From assembly GCF_001187785.1 (NCBI RefSeq), contig NZ_CP012154.1:862501-926500 (forward strand): a DNA stretch of 64,000 bases, read 5' to 3'. The notes under the pieces were generated by a model. That model did not search any database. It saw only the letters and a program-made list of their open reading frames with translations, and was not told where the DNA came from. Made by a program: the position numbers and the translations under genes. Positions 1-9,733 of this stretch are shown piece after piece. The DNA is from Wenzhouxiangella marina. Lineage in GTDB: Bacteria > Pseudomonadota > Gammaproteobacteria > Xanthomonadales > Wenzhouxiangellaceae. Every line of letters starts with the position of its first letter. Position 1 is the first letter of the stretch.

Positions 1-1
1 C

Positions 2-1156
2 CTGTTGGTGCTGATCCTGTTGTCGATGTCTGCAGGGGCTGCAACGCCTGCTCTGACGGGCGCGGACTGGCTCGACCCGTCGGCGTCGCAGACCGGATCC
101 AGCGGCGCAGCACTCTTTCCGTATGCCGGCAGCGAGCAGGACGCCTGCGAGCTGTTGATGGAGCAGTTCGCGCGCGGTGTCGGTGATCTGATGCTGGCCA
201 TGGACAAGCTGCCCGATTCCCTCGTCGAGATCGGCTGGGAAGCCAGCCAGCGCATGCAGAGTACCGCGAGGGAGCAGGCCGCGCTGCTGTGCCAGGGCCT
301 GGACGATCCGGAGGCTCTGCGAACGAATTTCACGCAGCTTGCCCAGTCCTTCGCGGCCAACGGCCGCGCGAGAGGCTGCATCGAGAACGAAACCTACCTG
401 GCGATTTCCGGCGTACGCAGCATCCTGCTGGTCATTGGCGTGGCCATTCAGGCTTACTGCGACGGCACGTCCTGCCCATCCCCCTTCGAGACGGTTACGC
501 CCCAGTGCGGTATCGCCTGTCCGCTGGTCATTCCATTCAACATCAGCGCGGAGGTCATCTCCACGCGCATGGACATTGCCGACAAGTGCACGGACCTGGA
601 GCACGAGGAGGTGATGGCCAATTTGAGACGCAATACGCGTGCTTCGGTCAGTGGCCTGGGCCGGTTCGTTCTCAATGCGCTGGAACGAGCGCGATCGGCG
701 GCGGACAACGGTGGTGACGATGAAGCGGCCAGGCAGACCGCCAATCAGATCGAGGATGCCTTCGGCAACCTGGAGGCTCGAAGCTCCGACGCGATCGGGC
801 CGTCACTTCGCCAGCTGCAGGAGGCGGTGGCGTCGGGGCAGGCGACGCAACAGCAGTTCGAGCGGGAAGCCTTGCAGTCGCGTCTGGAGACAGCACTGGG
901 AACCGGCGTGACCCTCAGCCGCATGCTCAGACCCCGCGCCTTCGACGGCGTGCTCGAAGACGTTCGCGAACTGGTCGCGCGGCGCATTCAGGCAGTGCAG
1001 GCCAGCGGCGGTGACGTCGATGATGCTCTGGTTGAATTCCGAGCCGGGGATGACGCCTTCAACGAATCCGACTACCGGTTGGCGCTGCGCCATTACCGAA
1101 GCGCCTACATCGCCCTGATCCCGGGGCCCTACCGTGTTCGAGGTGAAGCATCATGA
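2..1156 (+). CDS. Exported Cys-containing protein, first paralogue (5' truncated)
   Basis: The frame is open to the window edge and begins inside a hydrophobic, signal-peptide-like stretch ending near Ala-Gly-Ala-Ala, so the true start probably lies upstream. The mature part holds about eight cysteines, including CDGTSC, and ends in a helical tail with a TPR-like look (DYRLALRHYRSAYIAL). The next gene repeats this plan: CDGTSC matches CDGLSC, and the tails align as FRAGDDAFNESDYRLALRHY against FLRAGDEFLNAGAYGDAF. Its stop overlaps the next start as ATGA, so the two are translationally coupled. I do not recognise a named family; an exported partner of the large surface protein two genes on is inference from the operon. 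Confidence 0.75.
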   Translation: MLVLILLSMSAGAATPALTGADWLDPSASQTGSSGAALFPYAGSEQDACELLMEQFARGVGDLMLAMDKLPDSLVEIGWEASQRMQSTAREQAALLCQGLDDPEALRTNFTQLAQSFAANGRARGCIENETYLAISGVRSILLVIGVAIQAYCDGTSCPSPFETVTPQCGIACPLVIPFNISAEVISTRMDIADKCTDLEHEEVMANLRRNTRASVSGLGRFVLNALERARSAADNGGDDEAARQTANQIEDAFGNLEARSSDAIGPSLRQLQEAVASGQATQQQFEREALQSRLETALGTGVTLSRMLRPRAFDGVLEDVRELVARRIQAVQASGGDVDDALVEFRAGDDAFNESDYRLALRHYRSAYIALIPGPYRVRGEAS

Positions 1157-2274
1157 GCCGATTCCTCTCTCTGCTGGCCCTGGGTGGGCTGTGCATCAGT
1201 TCTCTGGCCCATGCCGAGCGTTGTCCGGGTTTCGCCGATGAGCGCCTGATTTCATTGCTCGATGGCGTTGCGGGCATCGCCGAACAGGTCGATGCCGCCA
1301 CGCATCGCCGAATCAGTGGCTTGGCGCAGCAGGTGTCCACCCTGCGCCGGATGCTCTCCGATAGTGATCCGGCCGCGCTGGATGCGGCCTGCCGCGTCAT
1401 GCAGCAGTATCCTTCCATCGAAACGGGCCTGCAGGAAAGTCGACTTTTTCTGCAGGAGTCGGCCATTCAAGGCTGGTTGAATACCGTATCGCGTGGAGGT
1501 GCGGAAGGGCTTCGAGATCTGAATTGTCTCGATGATCGCTCCTACGAAGGCATTCGCGCCACGCTCTCGATTCTGACCATCACCGATGTCACCCTGCAGA
1601 GCGTCTGCGATGGTCTGTCCTGCTACCCCATTGCCTGTCGAGTCTGCAATGTCGTCGCCATCATCGCAGCTGTGCTCATCCCGCCCATCGAGACCGGTCT
1701 GGCGGTTGATGGCCTTTACTGCGATACGCAGCACATCAATGACATGGAGTCGCTATGCCCGGTGCTTGGCCCGGGTGTCTGCGACAGCGGGAGAGGGACG
1801 GGCGATTCGCTGGTCGAGATCGAGAGTCTCGTTGGCGGTGACTTGTTGACCGCCGTTTCCACGATCGATGAGCGCGGCGTCAAGCAGGAGACCCTCGATG
1901 ACACGCAGGCACTGCTGGAAGATCGAGTGCAGCGAACGCGGGAGCAACTGGATGGCCTGAGTTCGGCGATCGATGCCGACACGGCCCGCCGCGGCGATTT
2001 CCAGGCCGATCTACGCGCGCTGGCCATCGAAGCGGCCTTGTCCGGAGCCTCGACAACGGCGCCGATCGACCTTCAGCTCCCTGCCTCGGTGGGCGGGCGA
2101 TTGGAAGTGGTACGCGAGATCGTCGCCGATGCCATCGTCAACAGCAGCAATGCGGGTATCGATGTGGACGCCGCGCTGCCCTTCTTGCGAGCTGGTGATG
2201 AATTCCTCAACGCGGGTGCCTATGGCGATGCCTTCCGCAATTATCGGAACGCCTACAGGGAGTTGGTTCGATGA
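1153..2274 (+). CDS. Exported Cys-containing protein, second paralogue
   Basis: 373 residues with a clear signal peptide (MSRFLSLLALGGLCISSLAHA, cleavage near residue 21). A central Cys-rich stretch (CDGLSC, then CRVC) runs into a hydrophobic segment, followed by a charged helical region and a tail ending NYRNAYRELVR. It is a tandem paralogue of the gene before it, to which it is coupled by an ATGA overlap, and it overlaps the next gene in the same way, so three proteins come from one message. No catalytic motif is visible. Family unknown; probably periplasmic or surface-attached. Confidence 0.8.
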   Translation: MSRFLSLLALGGLCISSLAHAERCPGFADERLISLLDGVAGIAEQVDAATHRRISGLAQQVSTLRRMLSDSDPAALDAACRVMQQYPSIETGLQESRLFLQESAIQGWLNTVSRGGAEGLRDLNCLDDRSYEGIRATLSILTITDVTLQSVCDGLSCYPIACRVCNVVAIIAAVLIPPIETGLAVDGLYCDTQHINDMESLCPVLGPGVCDSGRGTGDSLVEIESLVGGDLLTAVSTIDERGVKQETLDDTQALLEDRVQRTREQLDGLSSAIDADTARRGDFQADLRALAIEAALSGASTTAPIDLQLPASVGGRLEVVREIVADAIVNSSNAGIDVDAALPFLRAGDEFLNAGAYGDAFRNYRNAYRELVR

Positions 2275-5200
2275 GTAAGGGTTTTTCTTTCGCGGCAATC
2301 ATTCTGTGGGCTTTGGCACTGAGCGTCCCGGCTTCTGCCGAGGTTCTTCCGAGGCTGGGGGACAATGCTGTCATCACCGACAGCCTTGCTGCCGATGAGA
2401 CTAGCTTCGGTGGCTTGTCCGGACTGACGCCGGAGGTGGTGGCGCTGGGACCGGCGGGTGCCCTGCCGCAGAACCGCCGTTTTGCAGCGGCATGGATCGA
2501 GCGGGTCGAGCAAGGCGGGGTGACGCATGAATATGTCCTGGCAGCGCTCGTCGATGGGGCTGGCAATGTCGTGACCGGGCCAAACCGTCTGGGGCGCTAT
2601 GAATTCGAACAATCGGTTTCGAATCCATCGATCACCGTCGATGAACGGGGGTTCTTCACCGTGATCTGGTCTGCGCTGGAGATCGTCAGCAACAGCGATT
2701 TCACGCAGGACGTCTATGCCAGAACCTTCTCTTTCAACGCCAGCGCCACCAATCAGCTCTGTCCTTCCGATGGGGGCGGCCTGCAAGAGCCGCTGGTCAA
2801 TCCGGCAGCCCTCTGGTCGAGCGAGGAAGTCCTTCCGACCACGACGGGCAACGCGATTCTGCAGCGTCCTCGCCTGCACATCGATGCGGATTCCGCCGCC
2901 TCGGGCCGCACGGTCATTCTGGTGGCCGACCATCGGGCCTCGCCCTATTGGGGGCTCTATGCGCTCAGTACCGAGCTCTTTGCGGGTACGCCACCGGCAG
3001 ACGAAGTGCAACGCTGCGAGGATCCTTATGCCTATCTCTCCCGAGACCCCTTGACGGGCTATGACGTCACGACCTTCGTGACGGGCAATGCAGAGGCCAA
3101 AGTCCGGGGGAGGGTGGCGATCAATGAAAACAACAACCGCTCGGTGGTGGTCTGGCGGGCTCAGGAAGGGGGGATCTTCGGTCAGCGTCTTACCCCCTCG
3201 GGTCAGCTCGAGGGTGGCGAACTGACCATCGTGGCGCCTTCGGCGAATGTACAGCAGAGCTTCCATGATCCAGATGTCGACTATGCGGTGGACGGTACCT
3301 TCCGCGTGGTCTGGGAGCGGCATCAGTACCAGATTGGCGGTGGCAATCCAGCCGTCAGCGAAATCCTCATGTCGAACTTCACCGAAGACGGAAACGCCAC
3401 GCAGGAGGCGGTGCTCGTGGATCAGGAGACGGCAGTGAACGGGCGCTTCATCCGATCGCTACGCTATCCCAGAGTCAACGCGTCTGACCTCGATGGTGAC
3501 TTTGCCGTCAGCTATTCGCGACAACAGCAGACTTGCCCGCATGACAACGAAAACGACTTCGGTAATTGGTTCCTCAGCACCTCCTGTGCCGGTGACGCCT
3601 CCGATATCGTTTTCGGGCCCAACGGGGGCAGCTGCTCCCTGAACCTGACCTATACGAACACGAGCTCGACGGGATCTCGCTGCCGTGCGCGCGTGAATGT
3701 CGTTCCCTTTGATGAGGATACGGCCTTCCAGGGCCTGCAGCTGAGCCCGGACTCTCCCTGGGCCTGGGATGACTTCGGCAGCTTCGTGCGCGCGGTCACC
3801 CTGCAAGCGACCCCCAATGACTTCAGTATCGAAGAGCGCTGTGCGCTGATTACCTACAGCTCGCCCTACAGCCAACGGACTCGCCTTGTCCGCCAGCCCT
3901 GCCAGAACGGCTCCGGAATACCCTGTCGCAGCTGCGAGGAACAGGCCCAGGAACTGGGTATCGTTTTGCCCACGGATGAACTGCCTCCCGAGACTGCGTC
4001 GGTCGATCGGTCTGACGAGACGACCGGCCTGCCGCCGACCAACGACGTCGACGTTCGCCTGCGCTGGTTCGAGGCCGGGTATGAAAGGGACTCGGCCACG
4101 CCAGTACCGCCGGTCACCGTCAATTCTCACCCAAGAAGCAACGGTTCGACGAGCCTGGCCCTGAGCCGTAGCGGCGAGATGATGCTGGCCTGGATGGCCG
4201 TGAATGTGCCGGTGCTTGATGCCGAAGGAGTGATGGTTGGCGTCGAGGCGCAGCCACTGGTGGTCCAGAGTCTGGAGTCGCCGGTGGAGTTGAGCATCAA
4301 TGACGTCGGTATTCTCGAGGGCCCCCTGGGCCGGGCGACGGCCAATTTCACGGTGTCGGCCAGCAAGCCTTATCCCTACCTTCCGACGGATTGTGCCGAT
4401 GACGGCGATCCGATGACGCCGCTGCCGAGCACCCCCCAACCCTCGGTGACCTTGTTGACCGCCAACGATACGGCGACCTTCCAGAGTGGTGACTACGAGC
4501 GAACGACCCGGACCCTGACCTTTGCCGATCAGTGTGACCCCGAGCAGGAATGGCAGAGCCAGCTGGCCTTCTCCGTGCCCGTCACGGATGATTTGGTGTA
4601 CGAGGATACGGAGTCCTTCTTCGTCGACATGTTCGATGAGACGAACGCGATCGTTGTTCGCCGCCAGGGCATCGGCGCCATTGTCGACAATGATCCTCCG
4701 GCCGTGGTCCAGCCACCCTCGGAGCAGGTGTTCATCTGCGAGGACGGCTCGCTGCCGAGCACGGCGGGCTCGCCACCGGGCGGTCCGCTGGTCTATTCCT
4801 GTGACGAGAACGCGGAGGCCACTGGCTTCGTTGAAATCCCCGTCGAGCTCTCGGTGGTCCAGGAGGTCGAAGGCTCGGTCGAGTTCACGACGGTCAACGG
4901 GGTTTCCTTCGGCACGATCGGAGGAGCGGAATCCGGCCTGCAGAACGACTACGAGCCCGTAATCGGTGAGCTCCAGTTCCTTCCAGGCAATGACAGGGCC
5001 TTCCTCTCCATCGACCTGGTGGACGATGGCTTTGCCGAATTGCAGGAGCAGTTCTTTGTCGAGTTGACCGGTTCGACCAACCTGACCTTGCCGGAGGGGG
5101 CCACACCAGAGGAAACCCTGGCCGCGCGCAGGATCACCGTGAACATCATCGACAACGACACCTGTTCGACACCGCCTCAGTGGGTGCTGGCCGATGGTGA

Positions 5201-6590
5201 TGGCACGCCGGGTGCCGCGCCGCCGAGGCTGCCCCAGGCCGGTACCGAGGAAGAGCGGACGGGATATTTCTGCGTGATCAATGACGCGGTAGGTGGCTTC
5301 GGCGAATGTCCCTGGGCCACCCGTCTGGACATCGACCCCGATGACTTCGATGCGATCTGGCTGGAGCGGAAGGACATTCCCTTCAGCCCGCCGGAGGATT
5401 ACCCATCTCCCCCGTCACAGCAGGAAATCGATGAGGGCGTGGCCGCCTGCGCTCAGGTGGCCGGCGCCACCGGTGCAATTCGTTACCGGGCCATCAGCGA
5501 CAACCTCCCGACCGAGAACAACGAGCAGCCCGCCTCGAGAAGCGAACGCATCATCTTCGCCAACGGGGACCCTGCAACCGTCCCGCGCACGATCGAACAG
5601 GCCGGTAGCGGTGCCTGCAGCGCCACCATCACCCCGGCGGTCATCAGCGTGCTCCCCGTGGGTGGCGAGGTGACCCTGGATGTCGATTTCGGAGGGGTTC
5701 CGGGCTGCGAATTCAATCAATGGACGGCGGAGGTCATTCAGGGCGCGCCCTGGTTGAGCATCGACGAGGTGAGCAGCGGCGCTGGCAACGGCACCGTGTC
5801 GGTTTCGATCCAGCCTTTCGTGCTCGATCAAACCCCCGTGGGTGGAGCGGAACCGCCGCGCCGGGGTCGGTTGACCATCGCCAGCATTCAGGTGCCCGTC
5901 GAGCAAGAAGCGCCCCTCTTCGACCATTTCGATGACGGCATCCCACCCTCGTCGTCTGCCTGGTTCTACACCGAGCCTTCGGCCTGGTCAGAGCCGCTGG
6001 ACGGTACCCAGCCGGGCAATGGAACGCATCTGATCGCGGATACGGACAGCATCGCGCGGCTGATCGCCGATCCGATCTTCGCGGGCTGCAGCCGCTGTCT
6101 GCTTGAATCGAGCGTCCGATTCGATCAGTTCAGCAAGGGCCGCATCACGATCTATCTCTGGTGGCAGGGAGAGGATGACCACCTCCGGCTGACCGTGGAC
6201 GAGTTCCGGGATGAGTGGACCTTGACGCAGCGCGTGGATGGCACGGACCACGAACTGAGGAGGTATCTGAGCGATGTTCAGGTGGGCATCGAGTATGCCG
6301 TTCGCATCGAGTTCAGGAACGAGCAGAGTGGCCCCCTGATTCTGGTCGATGTGAGCGGTCAGGGAATGTGCACGACGCCACAGGCCGGGCCGAACGTCTG
6401 TCTGCCCTACGATGCGGATCCTGACCCGGACCCGATCGCTGTCGACTACGTGATCGGCAGTGGCACGGTCGGCCTGGAGGTCGAAGCGACGCGAGCCAGC
6501 TTCAACCTGTTGCGAGTGATTCGAGCCGATGGTGAGACCCCGGTCCTGCATCGATTGTTCAATGACCGTTTCGAGGTTCCCAGCAACTGA
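2271..6590 (+). CDS. Giant exported Calx-beta/BACON multidomain protein with FxDRFE tail
   Basis: 1439 residues with an N-terminal signal peptide (cleavage after VPASA). The first ~650 residues look beta-rich and propeller-like (repeated VVWRAQEG- or RVVWERH-type strands). Two Calx-beta-like domains follow, near residues 670-808 and 850-963, each ending in a VDNDP/IDNDT strand typical of that fold. A BACON-like segment lies near 1115-1211 (WLSIDEVSSGAG) and a concanavalin/LamG-like domain near 1216-1366. The C terminus is LFNDRFEVPSN, matching tails of other exported proteins here. It is the last gene of a three-gene operon and is followed by an intrinsic terminator. Adhesin or matrix role is inferred from the domains only. 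Confidence 0.85.
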   Translation: MSKGFSFAAIILWALALSVPASAEVLPRLGDNAVITDSLAADETSFGGLSGLTPEVVALGPAGALPQNRRFAAAWIERVEQGGVTHEYVLAALVDGAGNVVTGPNRLGRYEFEQSVSNPSITVDERGFFTVIWSALEIVSNSDFTQDVYARTFSFNASATNQLCPSDGGGLQEPLVNPAALWSSEEVLPTTTGNAILQRPRLHIDADSAASGRTVILVADHRASPYWGLYALSTELFAGTPPADEVQRCEDPYAYLSRDPLTGYDVTTFVTGNAEAKVRGRVAINENNNRSVVVWRAQEGGIFGQRLTPSGQLEGGELTIVAPSANVQQSFHDPDVDYAVDGTFRVVWERHQYQIGGGNPAVSEILMSNFTEDGNATQEAVLVDQETAVNGRFIRSLRYPRVNASDLDGDFAVSYSRQQQTCPHDNENDFGNWFLSTSCAGDASDIVFGPNGGSCSLNLTYTNTSSTGSRCRARVNVVPFDEDTAFQGLQLSPDSPWAWDDFGSFVRAVTLQATPNDFSIEERCALITYSSPYSQRTRLVRQPCQNGSGIPCRSCEEQAQELGIVLPTDELPPETASVDRSDETTGLPPTNDVDVRLRWFEAGYERDSATPVPPVTVNSHPRSNGSTSLALSRSGEMMLAWMAVNVPVLDAEGVMVGVEAQPLVVQSLESPVELSINDVGILEGPLGRATANFTVSASKPYPYLPTDCADDGDPMTPLPSTPQPSVTLLTANDTATFQSGDYERTTRTLTFADQCDPEQEWQSQLAFSVPVTDDLVYEDTESFFVDMFDETNAIVVRRQGIGAIVDNDPPAVVQPPSEQVFICEDGSLPSTAGSPPGGPLVYSCDENAEATGFVEIPVELSVVQEVEGSVEFTTVNGVSFGTIGGAESGLQNDYEPVIGELQFLPGNDRAFLSIDLVDDGFAELQEQFFVELTGSTNLTLPEGATPEETLAARRITVNIIDNDTCSTPPQWVLADGDGTPGAAPPRLPQAGTEEERTGYFCVINDAVGGFGECPWATRLDIDPDDFDAIWLERKDIPFSPPEDYPSPPSQQEIDEGVAACAQVAGATGAIRYRAISDNLPTENNEQPASRSERIIFANGDPATVPRTIEQAGSGACSATITPAVISVLPVGGEVTLDVDFGGVPGCEFNQWTAEVIQGAPWLSIDEVSSGAGNGTVSVSIQPFVLDQTPVGGAEPPRRGRLTIASIQVPVEQEAPLFDHFDDGIPPSSSAWFYTEPSAWSEPLDGTQPGNGTHLIADTDSIARLIADPIFAGCSRCLLESSVRFDQFSKGRITIYLWWQGEDDHLRLTVDEFRDEWTLTQRVDGTDHELRRYLSDVQVGIEYAVRIEFRNEQSGPLILVDVSGQGMCTTPQAGPNVCLPYDADPDPDPIAVDYVIGSGTVGLEVEATRASFNLLRVIRADGETPVLHRLFNDRFEVPSN

Positions 6591-6644
6591 GCAACAGGCA
6601 GAAAGGGGAGCGAGCCGGCGACGGCTCACCGTGTACGACGACGT

Positions 6645-6675
6645 GGCGGCAGGCCGGTGGGTCTGCCGCCTTTTT
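6645..6675 (+). terminator. Intrinsic terminator of the first operon
   Basis: An 8-bp perfect stem (GGCGGCAG / CTGCCGCC) with a 10-nt loop is followed directly by five T residues, about 55 bases past the stop of the 1439-residue protein gene. Confidence 0.8.
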
Positions 6676-6718
6676 CATGGGTCTGTCTTCGGTGTTTCGC
6701 AGATGGTTTCGGACCAAT

Positions 6719-6746
6719 TGAAAACGGCCCGGAAGTCCGGGCCGTT
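6719..6746 (-). terminator. Intrinsic terminator of the ABM-like protein gene
   Basis: An 11-bp perfect inverted repeat (AACGGCCCGGA / TCCGGGCCGTT, two bases between) is flanked on its left by A residues, which read as a T run on the minus strand. It therefore ends the minus-strand gene that stops at 6782. Confidence 0.8.
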
Positions 6747-6781
6747 GTCGTGCGGGTCGGCATGTCAGCCGATGGCGGGGA

Positions 6782-7543
6782 TCAGTCCTCGCCGATGTTC
6801 ATGTCCAGGGAGGGAATGCGCGCCAGCAGTTCGCTGCGGTATTCCCAGTCCTCGTGAAGCGAGTCGCCGAAGGCGTCCCAGAGCTCGTCGGCCCGCTCTT
6901 CGCCAGCGGCATCGGCAACGCCTCGATAGGCACTCGGACGCTCCTCGTCCATGGCCGCGAAATCCGCGTAGCGTGACACCACGAAGTAGTTGGGCTGGTT
7001 GCTGCTGCTGTGAAGGTTGCGATACCAGGCGCCCATGTGGGGGTGATCGGCTTCCTTGAGGATGTTGGTGATCTCACCGACGGTCTCGCGGAACTCGCGA
7101 CCGTCCTCGACCCGGAACTGGTGCAGTTCCACCACCGTCGAGTCGCTGTATTCGCCGCTCCAGTCGGGCATGAAGCGCGCGTAGCGGGCTTCGAACTGAC
7201 TGATATGCGGCATGATCTGCTCTTCGGCCATCGGCCAGCATTCGCGGCTGGCCTCGTCCTGCTCGCCCATTTCGGCGTAGTTGTCCATGCGGCTGACCAG
7301 ATAGTAGTAGTCCCCGGCGCCGGTCACGTTCGACCAGACGCTCCAGCTGCTTTCGCCGCCGTTCTCGGTGTAGCAATCGTTGTAGGCGCGCATGGCTTCA
7401 CGAAAGGCGCTGGTGTGGCCGACCTTGACGTCCAGACGCACCATGCGAAGCATGTGAGCATTGTCTTCCTGCGCCAGCACCGAATTCGAACTGGCCAGCA
7501 GCATGCCGGCGCTGATGGCCAGGCAGAGTTTCTTGATCTTCAT
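6782..7543 (-). CDS. Exported protein with two ABM/NIPSNAP-like repeats
   Basis: 253 residues. A signal peptide (MKIKKLCLAISAGMLLASS..., cleavage near VLAQ) precedes two alpha/beta units of about 100 residues. Each begins with a strand of the form MVRLDVKVGH or ELHQFRVEDG and contains an aromatic-rich YYYLVSRM or NYFVVSRY strand, the pattern of dimeric alpha-beta barrel (antibiotic-biosynthesis-monooxygenase or NIPSNAP) folds. No cofactor residues can be assigned. It is a single gene between two terminators and a divergent promoter region. Function unknown; the fold assignment is moderate. Confidence 0.75.
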   Translation of the reverse strand: MKIKKLCLAISAGMLLASSNSVLAQEDNAHMLRMVRLDVKVGHTSAFREAMRAYNDCYTENGGESSWSVWSNVTGAGDYYYLVSRMDNYAEMGEQDEASRECWPMAEEQIMPHISQFEARYARFMPDWSGEYSDSTVVELHQFRVEDGREFRETVGEITNILKEADHPHMGAWYRNLHSSSNQPNYFVVSRYADFAAMDEERPSAYRGVADAAGEERADELWDAFGDSLHEDWEYRSELLARIPSLDMNIGED

Positions 7544-7700
7544 GTTCTTGACTCCCTCTGAATTGATGCCCGGCCGTGCCGTCGCGGCACGAAAATGCCA
7601 GGGCCCTGTTCAGTAATGCGCTTTCTGCGCTTGAAAGTCGTCAAGGGAGTGCCGATGGAGCAAGACGCCGGGAGCGACGCCTTGCACCGTCGGACAGGAT

Positions 7701-9203
7701 TCAGGGCAGGGCGGACTCGATGAATTCGACCAGGTCGTCGCGGTACTGGCGCAGGGATTCATCGTGGAGATACATCATGTGCCCGGCCGGATACAGATCG
7801 TAGCGGATGCGCTCGCGCGCCTCGGCCGGGATGTTCAGGTGGCGCAGGTAGTAATTGGTCGCGCCCACCGGCGTGGCCAGATCGTAGTAGCCCTGCTGGA
7901 TGTGCAGGCGAAGGCCCGGGTTCATGATCATCGCCCGGGACAGGTCCGGCAGCAGGTCGACGGCGGGCTGCTGGCGGCCATCGGGATCGACATGGCTCCA
8001 GTCCCAGTCCAGCGGCCAGGCGGTGGTCTTGTAGTCCTCGTCGCGGCCGAAGTCCAGCTCGTTGTGCAGGTAATCGAAGAAGGCTGCTGTGTAGGCCGGA
8101 CCGACCGCGGGAAAGAAGGGATCATAGTCCATGCGGTCGTTCAGGGCATTGATCGAAGGCCCGATGAAGCGCGAGTCGATGCGTCCGGCAATCAGGCGGT
8201 CATCGCGGGCGAGTTCCTGTACGAACTCCTGATGCGAGACGCGGAGATCGGCGCGCAGCCAGTAGTCGCTGCTGGTGCCCGTGTAGCGGGCCAGCTGCTC
8301 GGCGATGGCGCGCTTGCGGGCTTCGCTGATCGTGTAGCCGGCGGTGAGTGCAGGCAGGTACTCGTTCAGCGCGAACTCGTCCACTTCGGCCACGTAGGCG
8401 GCGAGGTCTTCCGGTCGATCTTCCAGCCGGTCGTGATACCAGGCCGTGGCCGCCAGGCCCGACAGGTAGAGCGCGTGCGGCAGGTCCAGGCTGCCGCCGT
8501 CCCGACCGGCCGAGGCCGACAGGAAGGGCGAGACCAGGATCACGCCGTTCAGGTTCATGCCGTGGCGGCTCTGCAGATGATGGGCCAGGCCGGCGCCACG
8601 GATTCCGCCGTAGCTCTCGCCGAGGATGAACTTGGGTGACGCCCAGCGGCCCTGTTCGGTGATGTACTGCTTGATGAAGGCCGCCACCGATTCGATGTCC
8701 TGATCCACGCCCCAGAAGCGGCTGCCTTCGGCCTCGCCGAGGGGCCGGCTGAAGCCCGTGCCGACCGGGTCGACCATGACCAGGTCGGCCACGTCGATGA
8801 TGCTGAACGCATTGTCCACGCGCCGGGCCGGCGGCGGTGCGGCATAGCCGGCGTCGTTGACCAGTACCCGCTGCGGGCCGAGCACGCCCATGTGCAGCCA
8901 CAGGGAGGAGGATCCTGGGCCGCCGTTGAAGGCGAACATGATGGGGCGTTCGGCCGCGGGTTGGTCGGTGTCCCGCAGGTAGGCGGTGTAACCGAAGCGG
9001 GCGATCGGCTCGCCCTCGTCTTCCATGATCAGCCAGCCGACGGTGGCGCTGTACTCGACCGTCTCGCCGTCGATGCGGATGCGGTGCTGGGTGGTCGATT
9101 GTCGAGGCTCGGCATTTGCCGGTTCGGACCTGTCGGCATGGTCGTCGGCGAAAGCGGAGGGTGTCAGCAGCAGGCTGAGCAGCAGAAGCAGGGCGCGTGG
9201 CAT
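7701..9203 (-). CDS. Exported serine carboxypeptidase, peptidase family S10
   Basis: 500 residues with a signal peptide ending near residue 19 (PSAFA-D). The S10 hallmarks are present: NGGPGSSS at 93-100 (oxyanion region), GESYGG at 195-200 with nucleophile Ser197, Asp441 in GYYDLATPV, and His475 in YPAGHMMYL. Length agrees with bacterial secreted S10 enzymes, which remove C-terminal residues from peptides. The exported location suggests periplasmic or extracellular peptide scavenging. It appears monocistronic, with 530 bases separating it from the divergent sigma-factor gene. Confidence 0.92.
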   Translation of the reverse strand: MPRALLLLLSLLLTPSAFADDHADRSEPANAEPRQSTTQHRIRIDGETVEYSATVGWLIMEDEGEPIARFGYTAYLRDTDQPAAERPIMFAFNGGPGSSSLWLHMGVLGPQRVLVNDAGYAAPPPARRVDNAFSIIDVADLVMVDPVGTGFSRPLGEAEGSRFWGVDQDIESVAAFIKQYITEQGRWASPKFILGESYGGIRGAGLAHHLQSRHGMNLNGVILVSPFLSASAGRDGGSLDLPHALYLSGLAATAWYHDRLEDRPEDLAAYVAEVDEFALNEYLPALTAGYTISEARKRAIAEQLARYTGTSSDYWLRADLRVSHQEFVQELARDDRLIAGRIDSRFIGPSINALNDRMDYDPFFPAVGPAYTAAFFDYLHNELDFGRDEDYKTTAWPLDWDWSHVDPDGRQQPAVDLLPDLSRAMIMNPGLRLHIQQGYYDLATPVGATNYYLRHLNIPAEARERIRYDLYPAGHMMYLHDESLRQYRDDLVEFIESALP

Positions 9204-9733
9204 GAGGGGCTCCGGAGGAATCGGGTTCGAGCTTCGATCTTAACTCAGAGCCATCGGATGCGCCGTCCGGGCTCCTTTGCTGCCCGCGCGAGGCGCGGTG
9301 AAAAAAGTTCGGACCGTCGGGAATAGATCGGGGCGCTCGAACGTCATCCAGGCAAGAACGACAACAACGAGCTTGAAGATGATGATGAAGAACCGGCGCC
9401 AACGAAGCAATCTTGCCCGGCTGACCGTCTGGAGAGGCGTCTGTCAGCTGCGGCATCGTTGCCGTCAGTGGCACCACACCTGGTGGCTCTGGCAAGCCGG
9501 GATTCGCCGTCTTTCCGCCCAATCGACCCTGGTTCTCGATTCGGATCCGCGAGATCATGACTGAGTCGAGCGCGCATCCGGCCTGGTCGTTCGCCGAACC
9601 TGGCGCCGCGCAGCCTTCGTGGCGCGCCGAGTCGGCCGCCGGATTCGGTAAGATGGAACGCCCGCGGGAGCCATCGGCCCCCGTGCGGGAGGGTTTAATC
9701 GGACACGAGGGGCAGACGACGAGTGGGTCGGCA
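9204..9733. other. Divergent intergenic region, S10 peptidase / ECF sigma
   Basis: About 530 bases between divergent genes. The plus frame stays open back to an ATG at 9557, but its first ~59 codons show no resemblance to a sigma factor and include a TAAGAT element at 9648-9653 that reads better as a promoter -10. I see no RNA gene or repeat here. Confidence 0.45.

Noticed and set aside
9557-9733. N-terminal extension of the ECF sigma factor from the ATG at 9557
   Set aside because: Residues 1-59 do not resemble sigma factors and contain a likely -10 element; the TTG at 9734 gives the usual length.
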